From positions 62,001 through 126,000 of the forward strand of contig NCEA01000032.1 in assembly GCA_002280515.1 (NCBI GenBank): a stretch of DNA of 64,000 nucleotides. The letters run 5' to 3'. Below are positions 27,006-38,438 of the stretch, piece by piece (within the stretch, counting starts at the first letter, position 1; each line of letters begins with the position of its first letter). The notes under the pieces were generated by a model, which saw only the letters and a list, made by a program, of their open reading frames with translations, made no database searches and was not told where the DNA came from. The translations under genes were made by a program, and so were the position numbers. Source of the stretch: Rhodobacterales bacterium 32-67-9. GTDB taxonomy: Bacteria; Pseudomonadota; Alphaproteobacteria; Rhodobacterales; Rhodobacteraceae.

Positions 27006-28034
27006 ATGACCCACAAGATCGCCATTCTCGGCGCGTCCGGCTACACCGGGGCCGAGCTTGTCCGCCTGATCGCCACCCATCCGGCGATGGAGATCGTCGC
27101 GCTCTCCGGCGACCGCAAGGCCGGCATGGCGATGGCCGATGTCTTCCCGCATCTGCGCCACCTGAAGCTGCCGGTGCTGGAAAAGATCGAGGACATGGAC
27201 TTTTCCGGCGTCGACCTCGCCTTCTGCGCGCTGCCGCACGCGACCTCGCAGGCGGTGATCAAGGACCTGCCCTCCGATCTGAAGGTCGTCGACCTCTCGG
27301 CCGATTTCCGGCTGCGCGATCCGGCGGAATACGAGAAATGGTACGGCAAGCCCCATGCGGCCACCGAGTTGCAGAAGACCGCCGTCTACGGCCTGACCGA
27401 GTTCTACCGGGACGAGATCCGCGCCGCCCGGCTTTGCGCCGGCACCGGCTGCAACGCCGCGACCGGGCAATACGCGATCCGGCCGCTGATCGAGGCTGGC
27501 GTCATCGACCTTGACGAGATCATCCTCGACCTCAAGGCCGGGGTCAGCGGGGCAGGGCGGTCGTTGAAGGAGAACCTCCTTCACGCCGAGCTTTCGGGCG
27601 GCACCCATCCCTATTCGGCGGGCGGTGCCCACCGGCATCTCGGCGAGTTCGACCAGGAGTTTTCGAAAGTGGCGGGCCGGCCGTTGCGGATCCAGTTCAC
27701 CCCGCATTTGATGCCCTTCAACCGCGGCATCCTCGCCACCGTCTATGTGAAGGGCGACGCGCAGGCGGTCCATGCCGCCCTTGTCGCGCGCTACGCCGAC
27801 GAAGTGTTCATCGAGGTGCTACCCTTTGGCGCACTCCCATCGACAAGGTCGATCGCCGGGTCCAACTTCGTCCATATCGGTGTGATGGCCGACCGGCTGC
27901 CGGGACGTGTGCTTGTCGTCGCGACGCTCGACAACCTCGCCAAGGGGTCGTCGGGGCAGGCGATCCAGAACGCCAACCTGATGCTTGGGATTGAGGAGAC
28001 GGCGGGGCTGATGCTGGCGCCGGTCTTCCCGTGA
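27006..28034 (+). CDS. argC: N-acetyl-gamma-glutamyl-phosphate reductase
   Basis: NADPH-dependent third step of arginine synthesis. The 342 residues have the nucleotide motif [11 protein letters not shown] (8-18), catalytic C149 in [10 protein letters not shown], and [10 protein letters not shown]. ccmE begins seven bases after the stop. The argC-ccmE (cycJ) order is known from Rhodobacter capsulatus and supports the taxonomic call. Confidence 0.95.
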   Translation: MTHKIAILGASGYTGAELVRLIATHPAMEIVALSGDRKAGMAMADVFPHLRHLKLPVLEKIEDMDFSGVDLAFCALPHATSQAVIKDLPSDLKVVDLSADFRLRDPAEYEKWYGKPHAATELQKTAVYGLTEFYRDEIRAARLCAGTGCNAATGQYAIRPLIEAGVIDLDEIILDLKAGVSGAGRSLKENLLHAELSGGTHPYSAGGAHRHLGEFDQEFSKVAGRPLRIQFTPHLMPFNRGILATVYVKGDAQAVHAALVARYADEVFIEVLPFGALPSTRSIAGSNFVHIGVMADRLPGRVLVVATLDNLAKGSSGQAIQNANLMLGIEETAGLMLAPVFP

Positions 28035-28041
28035 GGGTGCG

Positions 28042-28512
28042 ATGAAGGGACTGAAGAAACAACGCCGGATCCAGGTCATCGTTCTGGCCGCCGTCGCCAT
28101 GGCCGCCAGCTTCGGGGCGTTCTACCTCGCCGCGCCGGACGCGCTGCAATACTTCCGCTCGCCCACCGAGGTCGCCGAGAAGGCGCCCGGCCCAAACGAG
28201 ACCTTCCGCATCGGCGGGCTGGTGGAAGAGGGTAGCCTCGTCCGCGGGCAAGGTGCGACGATCACCTTCCGGGTGACCGACACCAACGAGGCGATCCCGG
28301 TGCGCTACGAAGGCGTTCTGCCGGATCTTTTTGGCGAGAACGAAGGCGTGGTGGCGACCGGCAAGCTCGTCGACGGCACCTTCGAGGCGACCGAGATCCT
28401 CGCCAAGCATGACGAGACCTACATGCCGAAGGAAGTGGTCGATGCCCTCAAGGAACAGGGCGTCTACGTCGATCCGAACGCTGATCCGAACGCTGGAGCT
28501 GCGACGAATTAA
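28042..28512 (+). CDS. ccmE: Cytochrome c maturation heme chaperone CcmE
   Basis: Periplasmic heme carrier that receives heme from CcmC and hands it to CcmF. It has 156 residues with one N-terminal membrane anchor (about 10-30), the OB-fold body with TFRIGGLVEEGS, and the heme-binding H123-D-E-T-Y127. It follows argC at once. The rest of the maturation genes resume only after the endolysin-holin pair. Its stop codon lies within a CtrA-like half-site. Confidence 0.95.
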   Translation: MKGLKKQRRIQVIVLAAVAMAASFGAFYLAAPDALQYFRSPTEVAEKAPGPNETFRIGGLVEEGSLVRGQGATITFRVTDTNEAIPVRYEGVLPDLFGENEGVVATGKLVDGTFEATEILAKHDETYMPKEVVDALKEQGVYVDPNADPNAGAATN

Positions 28513-28516
28513 CCAT
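28509..28516 (+). promoter_or_regulatory. CtrA-type half-site TTAACCAT
   Basis: The octamer TTAACCAT overlaps the ccmE stop and lies 39 bases before the endolysin ATG. It matches the CtrA half-site known from Caulobacter. CtrA drives GTA lysis genes in Rhodobacter capsulatus, so the position is meaningful, but an 8-mer alone is weak and no second half is evident. Confidence 0.4.
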
Positions 28517-28554
28517 TTCGTCCGAGCCTTCTCCCGACCTCCGGGGGAAAGCCC

Positions 28555-29061
28555 ATGCAGACCGTTGCCGACATTGCCCGCGAAATCGTCGCCCGCGAGG
28601 GCGGCTATGTAAATGATCCCGACGATCCCGGCGGGGCAACCAAATACGGCGTGACCATCGGAACGATGCGCCGCCTCGGGCTGGATCTGACCGGCGACGG
28701 CGAGCAGGCCCCGGTCTTCGACATGTATGTGAATGCCGGTTCGAACGCGGTGCGCATTCTCCAGCGGCTCCTGAACGAGATGGGCCATGATCTTGCAGTC
28801 GACGGCGTCCTCGGCCCGGTCACCGTTGCCGCAGCCCATCGCGCCGCCGGAACCGCGCCCGTCCTTGTCGCCGACGCCTACGGGATCGCGCGGCGGAACT
28901 ACTACTACGCGCTAGCCGATGTCCGTCCGGCCAGCCGCAAGTATGCCCGCCGCCGCGACGGCGGCAAGGGCGGCTGGATCACCCGGGCCGAGGCTTTCCT
29001 CTCGCCCCGCTTCCACCTGAGCGAGGCCGAGCACAGGGCGAGGACCGCGGCATGGGTGTGA
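28555..29061 (+). CDS. GH108 muramidase, probable GTA endolysin
   Basis: A 168-residue peptidoglycan hydrolase of glycoside hydrolase family 108. The N-terminus shows the active-site block REGGYVNDPDDPGGATKYG with catalytic E15, and a C-terminal peptidoglycan-binding segment follows (DLAVDGVLGPVT). There is no signal peptide, which fits release by a holin. GGGGGAAAG precedes the ATG. It overlaps the holin gene by ten bases. An endolysin plus holin remote from a structural cluster is the arrangement of the Rhodobacter GTA lysis genes. A prophage remnant is the alternative, but no other phage gene is nearby. Confidence 0.85.
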   Translation: MQTVADIAREIVAREGGYVNDPDDPGGATKYGVTIGTMRRLGLDLTGDGEQAPVFDMYVNAGSNAVRILQRLLNEMGHDLAVDGVLGPVTVAAAHRAAGTAPVLVADAYGIARRNYYYALADVRPASRKYARRRDGGKGGWITRAEAFLSPRFHLSEAEHRARTAAWV

Positions 29062-29543
29062 TCGGACGGATCCTCGGGGCGCCCGCCGCCACGACGGCCA
29101 TCGGCCAGACCGTGACCGCGGTGGCCGAGGTCTTCACCCCGAACGCGACGAAGAAGATGGCGGCGACGCACGAGGCCTATCTCGCCGCACTCGACGAGTT
29201 CGGGGCGGAGTTCCAATATGTCCGGCCCGGCTTCTTCGACCGCATGGTGAACGGGCTGAACCGGCTGCCACGGCCGATGCTGGCGCTCGGGACGCTCGGC
29301 CTCTTCGCCTACGCGATGGTCGATCCCGACAGTTTCACCCGGCGCATGGTCGGGCTGAACTACGTGCCCGAACCGCTCTGGTGGCTCCTCGCGGCCATCG
29401 TCAGCTTCTACTTCGGCGCGCGCGAGGCGCATTATTTCCGCACCCGCCCGCAACGCACGCCACCCGCAGCGCCGGCGGAGCCGCGAGCGGCGGAAGAGGA
29501 CAACCCCGCCCTCGCCGAATGGCGACGCGGCGACGACCGCTGA
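29052..29543 (+). CDS. Holin of the 3TM type, probable GTA holin
   Basis: A 163-residue membrane protein of the holin_3TMs (DUF3154) family. Hydrophobic helices are seen at about residues 75-90 and 108-122, and the N-terminal TAIGQTVTAVAEVFTPNA is typical of the family; the C-terminal tail is charged (PRAAEEDN...WRRGDDR). The start overlaps the endolysin stop by ten bases, so the pair is coupled. Its job would be to open the inner membrane for the muramidase and release GTA particles. It is followed by a repeat-rich spacer and then ccmF. Confidence 0.83.
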   Translation: MGVIGRILGAPAATTAIGQTVTAVAEVFTPNATKKMAATHEAYLAALDEFGAEFQYVRPGFFDRMVNGLNRLPRPMLALGTLGLFAYAMVDPDSFTRRMVGLNYVPEPLWWLLAAIVSFYFGAREAHYFRTRPQRTPPAAPAEPRAAEEDNPALAEWRRGDDR

Positions 29544-29552
29544 GCCGCTTCC

Positions 29553-29605
29553 GTCTTCTGTTCGGAAATACCTTCGGGGGGTGCGGGGGGCAGACGGCCC
29601 CCCGC
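29553..29605 (-). repeat. Dispersed hairpin/TATTT element, copy 2
   Basis: In reverse orientation it reads: perfect 9-bp stem GCGGGGGGC/GCCCCCCGC (29583-29605), then the core AAGGTATTTCCGAACAGAAGA. It is nearly identical in its tail to the copies at 33020 and 45028. It sits between the holin and ccmF genes. Confidence 0.7.
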
Positions 29606-29640
29606 CTTCACGGCCCCCGCCTTCACGGCCCCCGCCTTCA
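29595..29640 (+). repeat. Three-copy 15-bp tandem repeat
   Basis: CGGCCCCCGCCTTCA occurs at 29611-29625 and 29626-29640, preceded by a copy with one extra C at 29595-29610. A shortened CGCCCCCGC follows. The array lies in the ccmF leader and overlaps the right arm of the hairpin element. Confidence 0.85.
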
Positions 29641-29704
29641 CGCCCCCGCGACATCGGCGCGCAGCCCATTGGCCCGGCGGCGCGAAGCCTCTATGCTCTC
29701 CCGC

Positions 29705-31663
29705 ATGTTCGTCGAATTCGGCCATTTCACTCTGAGTCTCGCGCTGATGATCGCGGCCTTTCAGGCCGTCGTCCCGCTCGTCGGTGCCCAGAAGGGCTGG
29801 CGCGGCTGGATGGCCGTCGCGGGGCCGGCGGCGACGGCGCAGTTCCTCTGCATCGCGATCTCCTTCGCGGCCCTCACCAATGCCTTCGTCACTTCAGACT
29901 TCTCGCTTCGGCTCGTGGTGCAGAACTCGCATACGCTGAAGCCGCTGCTCTACAAGGTCTCGGGCGTCTGGGGCAACCACGAGGGGTCGATGCTGCTCTG
30001 GGTACTGATCCTCTCGGGCTTCGGTGCCACCGCCGCGTGGTTCGGGGCCGCGCTGCCGGAGCGGCTGAGGGCGCGGGTGCTGAGCGTCCAGGCGATGATC
30101 GGCGTGGCCTTCCTCGCCTTCATCCTCTTCACCTCGAACCCGTTCCTGCGCCTCGTCGAGCCGCCCTTCGACGGGCAGGACCTCAACCCGCTCTTGCAGG
30201 ACCCCGGCCTGGCCTTCCATCCGCCGTTCCTCTATCTCGGCTATGTCGGCCTCTCGATGGCCTTCTCCTTTGCCGTTGCGGCGCTGATCGAGGGGCGCGT
30301 CGACGCCGCCTGGGCGCGCTGGGTCCGGCCCTGGACGCTCGCCGCCTGGATGTTCCTGACCGTCGGCATCGCGCTCGGCTCCTGGTGGGCCTATTACGAG
30401 CTTGGCTGGGGCGGCTTCTGGTTCTGGGACCCGGTGGAGAACGCCTCGTTCATGCCCTGGCTCGTTGCCACGGCGCTTCTCCACTCCGCCATCGTCGTCG
30501 AAAAGCGCGAGGCGCTGAAAAGCTGGACGATCCTTCTGGCGATCCTCGCCTTCGGCTTCTCGCTGATCGGCACCTTCATCGTGCGCTCGGGCATCATCAC
30601 CAGCGTCCATGCCTTCGCCAACGACCCCGAGCGCGGGATCTTCATCCTCGCCATCCTCGCGGTCTTCATCGGCGGCGCGCTGACGCTGTTCGCTGCCCGC
30701 GCCGGTTCGATGGAGGCGAAGGGCGTCTTCGGCACCGTCAGCCGCGAATCGGCGCTCGTGCTCAACAACGTCCTGTTATCGGTCGCGGCCTTCGTGGTCT
30801 TCGTCGGCACGCTCTGGCCACTCATCGCGGAGCTGGCGTTCGGCCGCAAGCTCTCCGTCGGCGCGCCGTTCTTCAACCAGGCGTTCACGCCTTTCATGGT
30901 GATGCTGGCGTTGATCCTTCCCCTCGGCGCAATCCTTCCGTGGAAACGCGCGACCCTCGGGCGGAGCGCCCGGCCGCTGCGCGGCGCGCTGGCGCTGGCG
31001 ATTGCCTTCGCGGCGCTCGCCTTCGCGGTGCAGACGGGACGCTCTGCACTGGCGCCGATCGGCCTCGCACTTGGGGTCTGGATCATAGCCGGGGCGGCGG
31101 CCGAACTCTGGCAGCGCGCTGGTCGGCAGGTGCCGCGCCTGACACGGTTGCCGCGCGCCGACTGGGGCAAGGCCGCGGCGCATTCCGGGCTTGGCATCAC
31201 CTTCATCGGCATCGCCTGCCTGACCGCCTGGGATATCGAGGATATCCGCGTGGCGAAGATCGGCGAGAGCTTCGATGTCGGCGGCTACGAGATTACGCTC
31301 GACGGGGTCGAGCGGGTCGAGGGGCCGAACTTCATCTCCACCACCGCGACGATGCGGGTCACGAAGGACGGGCGCGAAGTGGCGCTCCTCCACCCCGAAA
31401 AGCGGGTCTATCCGGTGGCGGCGATGCCGACGACGGAGGCCGCGATCGACAATGGCGTCTGGCGCGATCTCTACCTCGTCATCGGCGATCCGCAGGCCGA
31501 TGGCGGCTGGGCGGTCCGGACCTATGTGAAGCCTTTCGCGAACTGGATCTGGGCCGGGGCGATCCTCATGGCCTTCGGCGGTATCCTCAGCCTTTCCGAC
31601 CGGCGCTACCGGGTCGCCGCCGGCGCTCGCAAGATGCCGGCGATCGCCGCGCCGGCGGAGTAG
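29705..31663 (+). CDS. ccmF: Cytochrome c heme lyase subunit CcmF
   Basis: Large inner-membrane protein that ligates heme from CcmE to apocytochrome c together with CcmH. It has 652 residues and many transmembrane helices. The tryptophan-rich WWD region GWGGFWFWDPVEN is at about 234-246, and candidate heme histidines are H172 (LAFHPPFLYLG) and H260. The start MFVEFGH matches homologues; an in-frame ATG at 29693 would add four residues, and neither has a clear ribosome site. It is followed by ccmH after three bases. Confidence 0.94.
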   Translation: MFVEFGHFTLSLALMIAAFQAVVPLVGAQKGWRGWMAVAGPAATAQFLCIAISFAALTNAFVTSDFSLRLVVQNSHTLKPLLYKVSGVWGNHEGSMLLWVLILSGFGATAAWFGAALPERLRARVLSVQAMIGVAFLAFILFTSNPFLRLVEPPFDGQDLNPLLQDPGLAFHPPFLYLGYVGLSMAFSFAVAALIEGRVDAAWARWVRPWTLAAWMFLTVGIALGSWWAYYELGWGGFWFWDPVENASFMPWLVATALLHSAIVVEKREALKSWTILLAILAFGFSLIGTFIVRSGIITSVHAFANDPERGIFILAILAVFIGGALTLFAARAGSMEAKGVFGTVSRESALVLNNVLLSVAAFVVFVGTLWPLIAELAFGRKLSVGAPFFNQAFTPFMVMLALILPLGAILPWKRATLGRSARPLRGALALAIAFAALAFAVQTGRSALAPIGLALGVWIIAGAAAELWQRAGRQVPRLTRLPRADWGKAAAHSGLGITFIGIACLTAWDIEDIRVAKIGESFDVGGYEITLDGVERVEGPNFISTTATMRVTKDGREVALLHPEKRVYPVAAMPTTEAAIDNGVWRDLYLVIGDPQADGGWAVRTYVKPFANWIWAGAILMAFGGILSLSDRRYRVAAGARKMPAIAAPAE

Positions 31664-31666
31664 TCG

Positions 31667-32119
31667 ATGCGCTGGCTGATCCTTGCGCTCGCGCTTTTCG
31701 CCGGCCCGGCGCAGGCGGTGCAGCCCGACGAGGTGCTCGCCGATCCCGTGCTCGAGGCGCGGGCGCGCGAGTTGAGCCAGGGGCTGCGCTGTCTCGTCTG
31801 CCGCAACGAGAATATCGACGAATCGAATGCCGACCTCGCGCGCGACCTCCGGCTTCTGGTACGCGAGCGGCTCGTGGCGGGTGACAGCGACCGGGAGGTC
31901 ATCGCCTATCTGGTCGACCGCTACGGCGAATACGTGCTCCTGAAGCCGACGGCGACGGGCGAGAACCTGGTTCTCTGGATCGCCGGCCCGGCGATGCTGC
32001 TTGTGGCCCTTCTCTCGGCGGCGGCCTATCTGCGCCGCAGGCGGTCGGCCCCCGATGCGGCGCCGGCACCGCTCAGCGCCGAGGAGCAGGCCCGGCTCGA
32101 CGAAATCCTGAAGGAGTGA
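31667..32119 (+). CDS. ccmH: Cytochrome c maturation thioreductase CcmH (CcmH/CycL type)
   Basis: A 150-residue membrane-anchored protein that keeps the apocytochrome heme motif reduced. It has a signal peptide, then LRCLVCRN with the redox pair C42/C45, and a C-terminal transmembrane helix around 103-121. This is the short form without the CcmI-like tetratricopeptide domain. It is translationally close to ccmF. Confidence 0.94.
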   Translation: MRWLILALALFAGPAQAVQPDEVLADPVLEARARELSQGLRCLVCRNENIDESNADLARDLRLLVRERLVAGDSDREVIAYLVDRYGEYVLLKPTATGENLVLWIAGPAMLLVALLSAAAYLRRRRSAPDAAPAPLSAEEQARLDEILKE

Positions 32120-32190
32120 CGCGGGGTTTCGCTTTGTCTTCCGCCGCCCGTCGCTAATCTGGCGCGGTACCGGGACCGGAGGAGGCGCGC

Positions 32191-32967
32191 GTGAGCTACG
32201 AGACGATCCGCTACGAGGAAACCGGCGGCATCGCCGTCATCACCCTGGACCGCGAAGCGGTGATGAATGCGCTGAACCGCGCGATGCGGGCCGAGATCAC
32301 CGAGGCCGTGACCCGCGCGGCGGCGACGGCGCGGGTGATCGTGCTGACCGGCCTTGGCCGCGCCTTCTGCTCGGGCCAGGACCTCAGCGATCCGGCGGTC
32401 GCTGGCGGGTTCGACGTGGCCCGCGTCCTCGCCGAGGAATACGAGCCGATGTTGCGGGCGATCGTCTCCGCGCCGGTGCCGGTCATCGCCGCGGTGAACG
32501 GGACCGCCGCCGGGGCGGGCGCCAATCTCGCGCTCGCCGCCGACGTGGTGATCGCTGCCGAGAGTGCGAGCTTCATCCAGGCCTTCACCCGGATCGGCCT
32601 CATCCCCGATGCCGGCGGCACCCATGTGCTGCCGCGCACGATCGGCATGGCGCGGGCGATGGGGGCGGCGCTTTTCGCCGAGAAGGTCAGTGCCCGGCAG
32701 GCGGCCGACTGGGGCATGATCTGGGAGGCGGTGTCGGACGAGGGTTTCGAGGCGCATTGGCGGGCACGGGCGGCGGCGCTCGCTGGCGGCCCGACCGCAG
32801 CCTTCGTCCGGATCAAGACGGCGCTCCGCGCCAGCTTTGGCAACGGGCTTGACGCGCAGCTTGCGCTCGAGGCGCGGTTGCAGGGCGAATGCGGGCGGAC
32901 GGAGGATTTCCGCGAGGGTGTCGCGGCCTTCCTCGAAAAGCGCCCGGCGCGGTTTCAGGGGCGCTAG
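32191..32967 (+). CDS. Enoyl-CoA hydratase/isomerase, PaaG-like
   Basis: A 258-residue crotonase-fold enzyme. FCSGQDL (59-65), GTAAGAGANLALAADVV, and IQAFTRIGLIPDAGGTHVLP are seen. The glutamate used by true hydratases is Gln here (Q130), while an Asp (D140) follows in LIPDAGG, the pattern of PaaG-type isomerases that act on 1,2-epoxyphenylacetyl-CoA. No other paa gene is in the window, so the substrate is open. It ends upstream of a dispersed repeat and obgE. Confidence 0.82.
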   Translation: MSYETIRYEETGGIAVITLDREAVMNALNRAMRAEITEAVTRAAATARVIVLTGLGRAFCSGQDLSDPAVAGGFDVARVLAEEYEPMLRAIVSAPVPVIAAVNGTAAGAGANLALAADVVIAAESASFIQAFTRIGLIPDAGGTHVLPRTIGMARAMGAALFAEKVSARQAADWGMIWEAVSDEGFEAHWRARAAALAGGPTAAFVRIKTALRASFGNGLDAQLALEARLQGECGRTEDFREGVAAFLEKRPARFQGR

Positions 32968-33019
32968 GCGTTCAATCCGCCCCTGCCGCGACCAGGACGA
33001 CAGGTCCGGCAAGCCCGAT

Positions 33020-35340
<2,321 letters not shown>

Positions 35341-35345
35341 CCGGA

Positions 35346-35394
35346 TGCGCCTTCGGCGCAGACCTCCGTCGGGGATATTTGAGGCAAGATGAAG
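35346..35394 (+). repeat. Dispersed hairpin/TATTT element, copy 4
   Basis: Stem TGCGCC-TTC-GGCGCA (35346-35360) followed by GGGGATATTTGAGGCAAG and ATGAA. The element ends inside the proA ribosome-site region (AAGGAG), so any effect on proA translation would be direct. Confidence 0.65.
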
Positions 35395-35403
35395 GAGTGC
35401 GCG

Positions 35404-36669
35404 ATGAAGGATCTGGAGAGCATTCCCGCGCTGATGGCGGAGATCGGCGCGAAAGCGAAGGCCGCCGCGGCGGAGCTGGCCTTTGCCGCGCCGGAGCGCA
35501 AGGAGGCGGCACTTCTTGCCGCGGCCGAGGCGGTCTGGGCGCGCCGGCAGGAGATTGTCGCCGCCAATGCCGAGGATCTCGCCTATGGCGCCGAAAAGGG
35601 GTTGTCGCCGGCGATGATGGACCGGCTGATGCTCGACGAGGCCCGTGTTGGCGGGATTGTCGCGGGGCTCCGCGCGGTGGCCGGGCAGACCGATCCGGTG
35701 GGCGCGGTCATGGCCGAATGGGACATGCCGTCGGGGCTGCACATCCAGCGGGTGCGCACGCCCCTGGGCGTCATCGGCGTCATCTACGAGAGCCGGCCGA
35801 ACGTGACGGCGGACGCCGGGGCGCTTTGCCTGAAATCGGGCAATGCGGTGATCCTGCGCGGCGGCTCGGAGAGTTTCCAGTCCTCCCGCGCGATCCACCG
35901 ATGCCTGGTCGAGGGGCTGAGGCAGGCGGGCCTGCCGGAGGCGGCGATCCAGCTTGTTCCGACCCGCGACCGCGCGGCGGTGAGCGAGATGCTGCGGATG
36001 GTCGGCGATATCGATGTGATCGTGCCGAGGGGCGGCAAGGGCCTTGTCGGCCTTGTCCAGAAGGAGGCGCGGGTGCCGGTCTTCGCCCATCTCGAAGGCA
36101 TCTGCCATGTCTATGCCGATGCCGACGCCGATCTTGCGAAGGCCCGTGCGGTGGTGCTGAACGCCAAGACGCGGCGCACCGGCATCTGCGGTGCGGCGGA
36201 ATGCCTGCTGATCGACCGGGCGTTCCACGCGAAATACGGCGCGGTGCTGGTCGAGGATCTGGTCCGGGCCGGGGTCGAGGTTCGGACCGAGGGCGACTTG
36301 CTGAAAGTGCCCGGTACGGTGGCGGCGACGTCGGAGGATTTCGGCCGCGAATTCCTCGACATGATCATCGCCGCGAAGCTGGTGGACGGCGTGGACGGGG
36401 CGATCGCCCATATCCGCCGCTACGGATCGCAGCACACCGAGGCGATCCTGACCGGGAACGATGCCACCGCCCGACGGTTTTTCGAGCGGCTCGACAGCGC
36501 CATCCTGATGCGCAACGCCTCCACCCAGTTCGCCGATGGCGGCGAGTTCGGCATGGGGGCGGAGATCGGCATCGCCACCGGCAAGCTTCATGCCCGGGGG
36601 CCTGTCGGCGCCGAGCAGCTCACCAGTTTCAAGTACCTCGTTACCGGGGACGGCACGGTCCGCGGGTGA
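35404..36669 (+). CDS. proA: Gamma-glutamyl phosphate reductase
   Basis: Reduces glutamyl phosphate to the semialdehyde in proline synthesis. The 421-residue aldehyde-dehydrogenase-fold protein has catalytic C262 in [11 protein letters not shown] and the [13 protein letters not shown] motif. The start at 35404 is used because AAGGAG lies six bases upstream; the in-frame ATG at 35389 would put that ribosome site inside the coding region. It converges with chpT. Confidence 0.95.
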   Translation: MKDLESIPALMAEIGAKAKAAAAELAFAAPERKEAALLAAAEAVWARRQEIVAANAEDLAYGAEKGLSPAMMDRLMLDEARVGGIVAGLRAVAGQTDPVGAVMAEWDMPSGLHIQRVRTPLGVIGVIYESRPNVTADAGALCLKSGNAVILRGGSESFQSSRAIHRCLVEGLRQAGLPEAAIQLVPTRDRAAVSEMLRMVGDIDVIVPRGGKGLVGLVQKEARVPVFAHLEGICHVYADADADLAKARAVVLNAKTRRTGICGAAECLLIDRAFHAKYGAVLVEDLVRAGVEVRTEGDLLKVPGTVAATSEDFGREFLDMIIAAKLVDGVDGAIAHIRRYGSQHTEAILTGNDATARRFFERLDSAILMRNASTQFADGGEFGMGAEIGIATGKLHARGPVGAEQLTSFKYLVTGDGTVRG

Positions 36670-36705
36670 GCATGGGCGCCCGGTCGGCCCGCCCGGCCAA
36701 CATGC

Positions 36706-37308
36706 TCAGTAGCGCATCGCGATCTGCTGATCGGCGGTTTGCAGGGTGAGCGTCCGGCCCTGGCGCTGAAGCTCGGCCGGAAAGAGCAGGAACTGGACAT
36801 GCGCCGCCGCGACCTCGGTTCCCGCCCCGGGCGTGGTGAGCCGCTCCCAGAGACCCGCGTCCAGCTTCATCTTCGCCGCCTCGGCGCCGATCCGCCAGAT
36901 GTCGCCATCCGCCGCGATCCGGATCCGGCCGCCATAGGGCAGGGCGGTTTCGAGGCATTGCAGCGCGAGGAAGGCAAGCTTCGCCTCGATCCGCGACACG
37001 TCGCCCGGAACCTGCCAGTCGATCGCCAGCCGCCCGCCCCGGGTCATGTCGTCGAGGATCGAGCGGATCTCGGCCCGCGCCACGCTCTGCCCCGGCGCGG
37101 CCGAGCCATAGGCGATGCGGAAGTAGCGGATGCGGGCATTGGCATTGGTGACGCTTTCCGAGATCAGCGCGATTTCCGGGCCCGGCACCGCGCCCGACAT
37201 CATCAGGAGCTCGACCCCGTTGCCGATCGCGCTCAACGGGCTGATAAGGTCATGGCAGATGCGCGATCCGAGAAGGGCGATCAGGTCGGGTCGGTCGGAT
37301 TGCATCAT
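36706..37308 (-). CDS. chpT: Histidine phosphotransferase ChpT
   Basis: Relays phosphate from CckA to CtrA and CpdR. It has 200 residues. The dimerisation helix carries the phospho-accepting histidine H19 in ICHDLISPLSAIGNG, and the rest is a degenerate ATPase-like domain without ATP-binding boxes. In Rhodobacterales this relay controls motility and gene-transfer-agent production and release, which links it to the lysis cassette at 28.5 kb. It is transcribed away from the DUF3553 gene. Confidence 0.9.
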   Translation of the reverse strand: MMQSDRPDLIALLGSRICHDLISPLSAIGNGVELLMMSGAVPGPEIALISESVTNANARIRYFRIAYGSAAPGQSVARAEIRSILDDMTRGGRLAIDWQVPGDVSRIEAKLAFLALQCLETALPYGGRIRIAADGDIWRIGAEAAKMKLDAGLWERLTTPGAGTEVAAAHVQFLLFPAELQRQGRTLTLQTADQQIAMRY

Positions 37309-37333
37309 CTATTCCTGGGTCTGGAGGCGGCAT

Positions 37334-37513
37334 GTGAACGAGATACTGGAACCGGGAATGCTGGTGCGCCACCCCGATGAGGCGGGATGGGGGCTCGGCC
37401 AGGTGCAGTCGCGGATCGGGATGAAGATCACGGTGAATTTCGAACATGCTGGCAAGGTCGTCATCGACGGGGCAAGGGTGGAACTGGTGCCGGTCCTCGA
37501 CCCCGATGCATAA
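37334..37513 (+). CDS. DUF3553 domain protein
   Basis: A 59-residue protein. It contains LVRHPDEAGWGLGQVQSRIG followed by KITVNFEHAGKVVIDG, the DUF3553 signature, a small SH3-like beta barrel also found at the end of UvrD-type proteins and near RNA-polymerase-binding proteins. The start is GTG (37334) after GGAGGCGG; an overlapping ATG is closed at once by TGA. It is divergent from chpT, with 25 bases between the starts. The function is not established. Confidence 0.85.
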   Translation: MNEILEPGMLVRHPDEAGWGLGQVQSRIGMKITVNFEHAGKVVIDGARVELVPVLDPDA

Positions 37514-37652
37514 CCTTAGCGCGATGAATGGGGGAATGCCACAGCCTATGGGCGTGTAAAGGCAGCGCATCGCCAGCCAATCGGTTGCAAATGGTCGGAA
37601 CGGCGCCTAAAACCGCCGGGCATTCGATGGGACGCGGATCAGAGCGCCGGAA

Positions 37653-38438
37653 ATGACCCCCGACACCACGCATTTTCAGGTCCGGCTGGCGGCGACGGAG
37701 GCCGAATTCCTGGCCGCCCAGCGCTTGCGCTACCGCGTCTTCGTCGAGGAGCTTGGCGGCGACGGGCCGCTGGTCGACCATGCCGGCCGGTTCGAGCGCG
37801 ACGATTTCGATCCGGTCAACGACCATCTCATCCTGATCGACACCACGCGCGACGCGGCGTCCTTCGATCATGTGGTCGGGGTCTACCGGCTTTTGCGCAG
37901 CGATCAGGCGGCGCGGTTCGGGCGGTTCTACTGCGACGGCGAATACGACCTCGGCCCGCTGCGTGCCTCGGGGCGGCGGCTTCTGGAACTGGGCCGCTCC
38001 TGCGTCGATGCCGACTATCGCGGCGGCAGCGCGATGTTCCTCTTGTGGAACGCGCTGGCCGATTACGTGCTGGAGCACGGGATCGAGGTTCTCTTCGGTG
38101 TGGCGAGCTTCCACGGTACCGATATCGAGGCGTTGAAGGTACCGCTCTCCTGGCTGCACCATCACCATCTCGCGCCCGAGGCGTTGCGCGTGCGGGCTTT
38201 GTCGTCGCATTTCCAGTGCATGGACCTGATCGCGGACGCAGCGCTGGACCGGCGCGCGGCCATGACCGCCATGCCGGCGCTGATCAAGGCCTATCTGCGG
38301 CTTGGCGGATTTGTCGGCGAGGGCGCCTTTGTCGACCGCGACTTCAACACGACCGATGTCTGCCTCCTGATGGACACTGCGGCGATGAGCGCCCGTCACA
38401 AGGGGTTCTATATCCGCAAGCACGAGGCGCGGGCGTGA
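37653..38438 (+). CDS. olsB: Ornithine-acyl-ACP N-acyltransferase OlsB
   Basis: Adds a 3-hydroxyacyl chain to the alpha-amino group of ornithine, giving lyso-ornithine lipid. It has 261 residues with a GNAT-like fold: RLRYRVFVEELG near 27, VVGVYRLL, and LELGRSCVDADYRGG. The stop overlaps the GTG of olsA by three bases. The pair makes phosphate-free ornithine lipid, usually induced by phosphate limitation; I see no convincing PhoB box upstream. Confidence 0.93.
   Translation: MTPDTTHFQVRLAATEAEFLAAQRLRYRVFVEELGGDGPLVDHAGRFERDDFDPVNDHLILIDTTRDAASFDHVVGVYRLLRSDQAARFGRFYCDGEYDLGPLRASGRRLLELGRSCVDADYRGGSAMFLLWNALADYVLEHGIEVLFGVASFHGTDIEALKVPLSWLHHHHLAPEALRVRALSSHFQCMDLIADAALDRRAAMTAMPALIKAYLRLGGFVGEGAFVDRDFNTTDVCLLMDTAAMSARHKGFYIRKHEARA

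Noticed and set aside
28555..29543. Prophage remnant
   Set aside because: Only the lysis pair is present, base composition and codon use match the neighbours, and there is no integrase, portal, capsid or att repeat.
29595..29640. Tandem repeats read as a CRISPR fragment
   Set aside because: The 15-bp copies abut without spacers, and no cas gene exists in the window.
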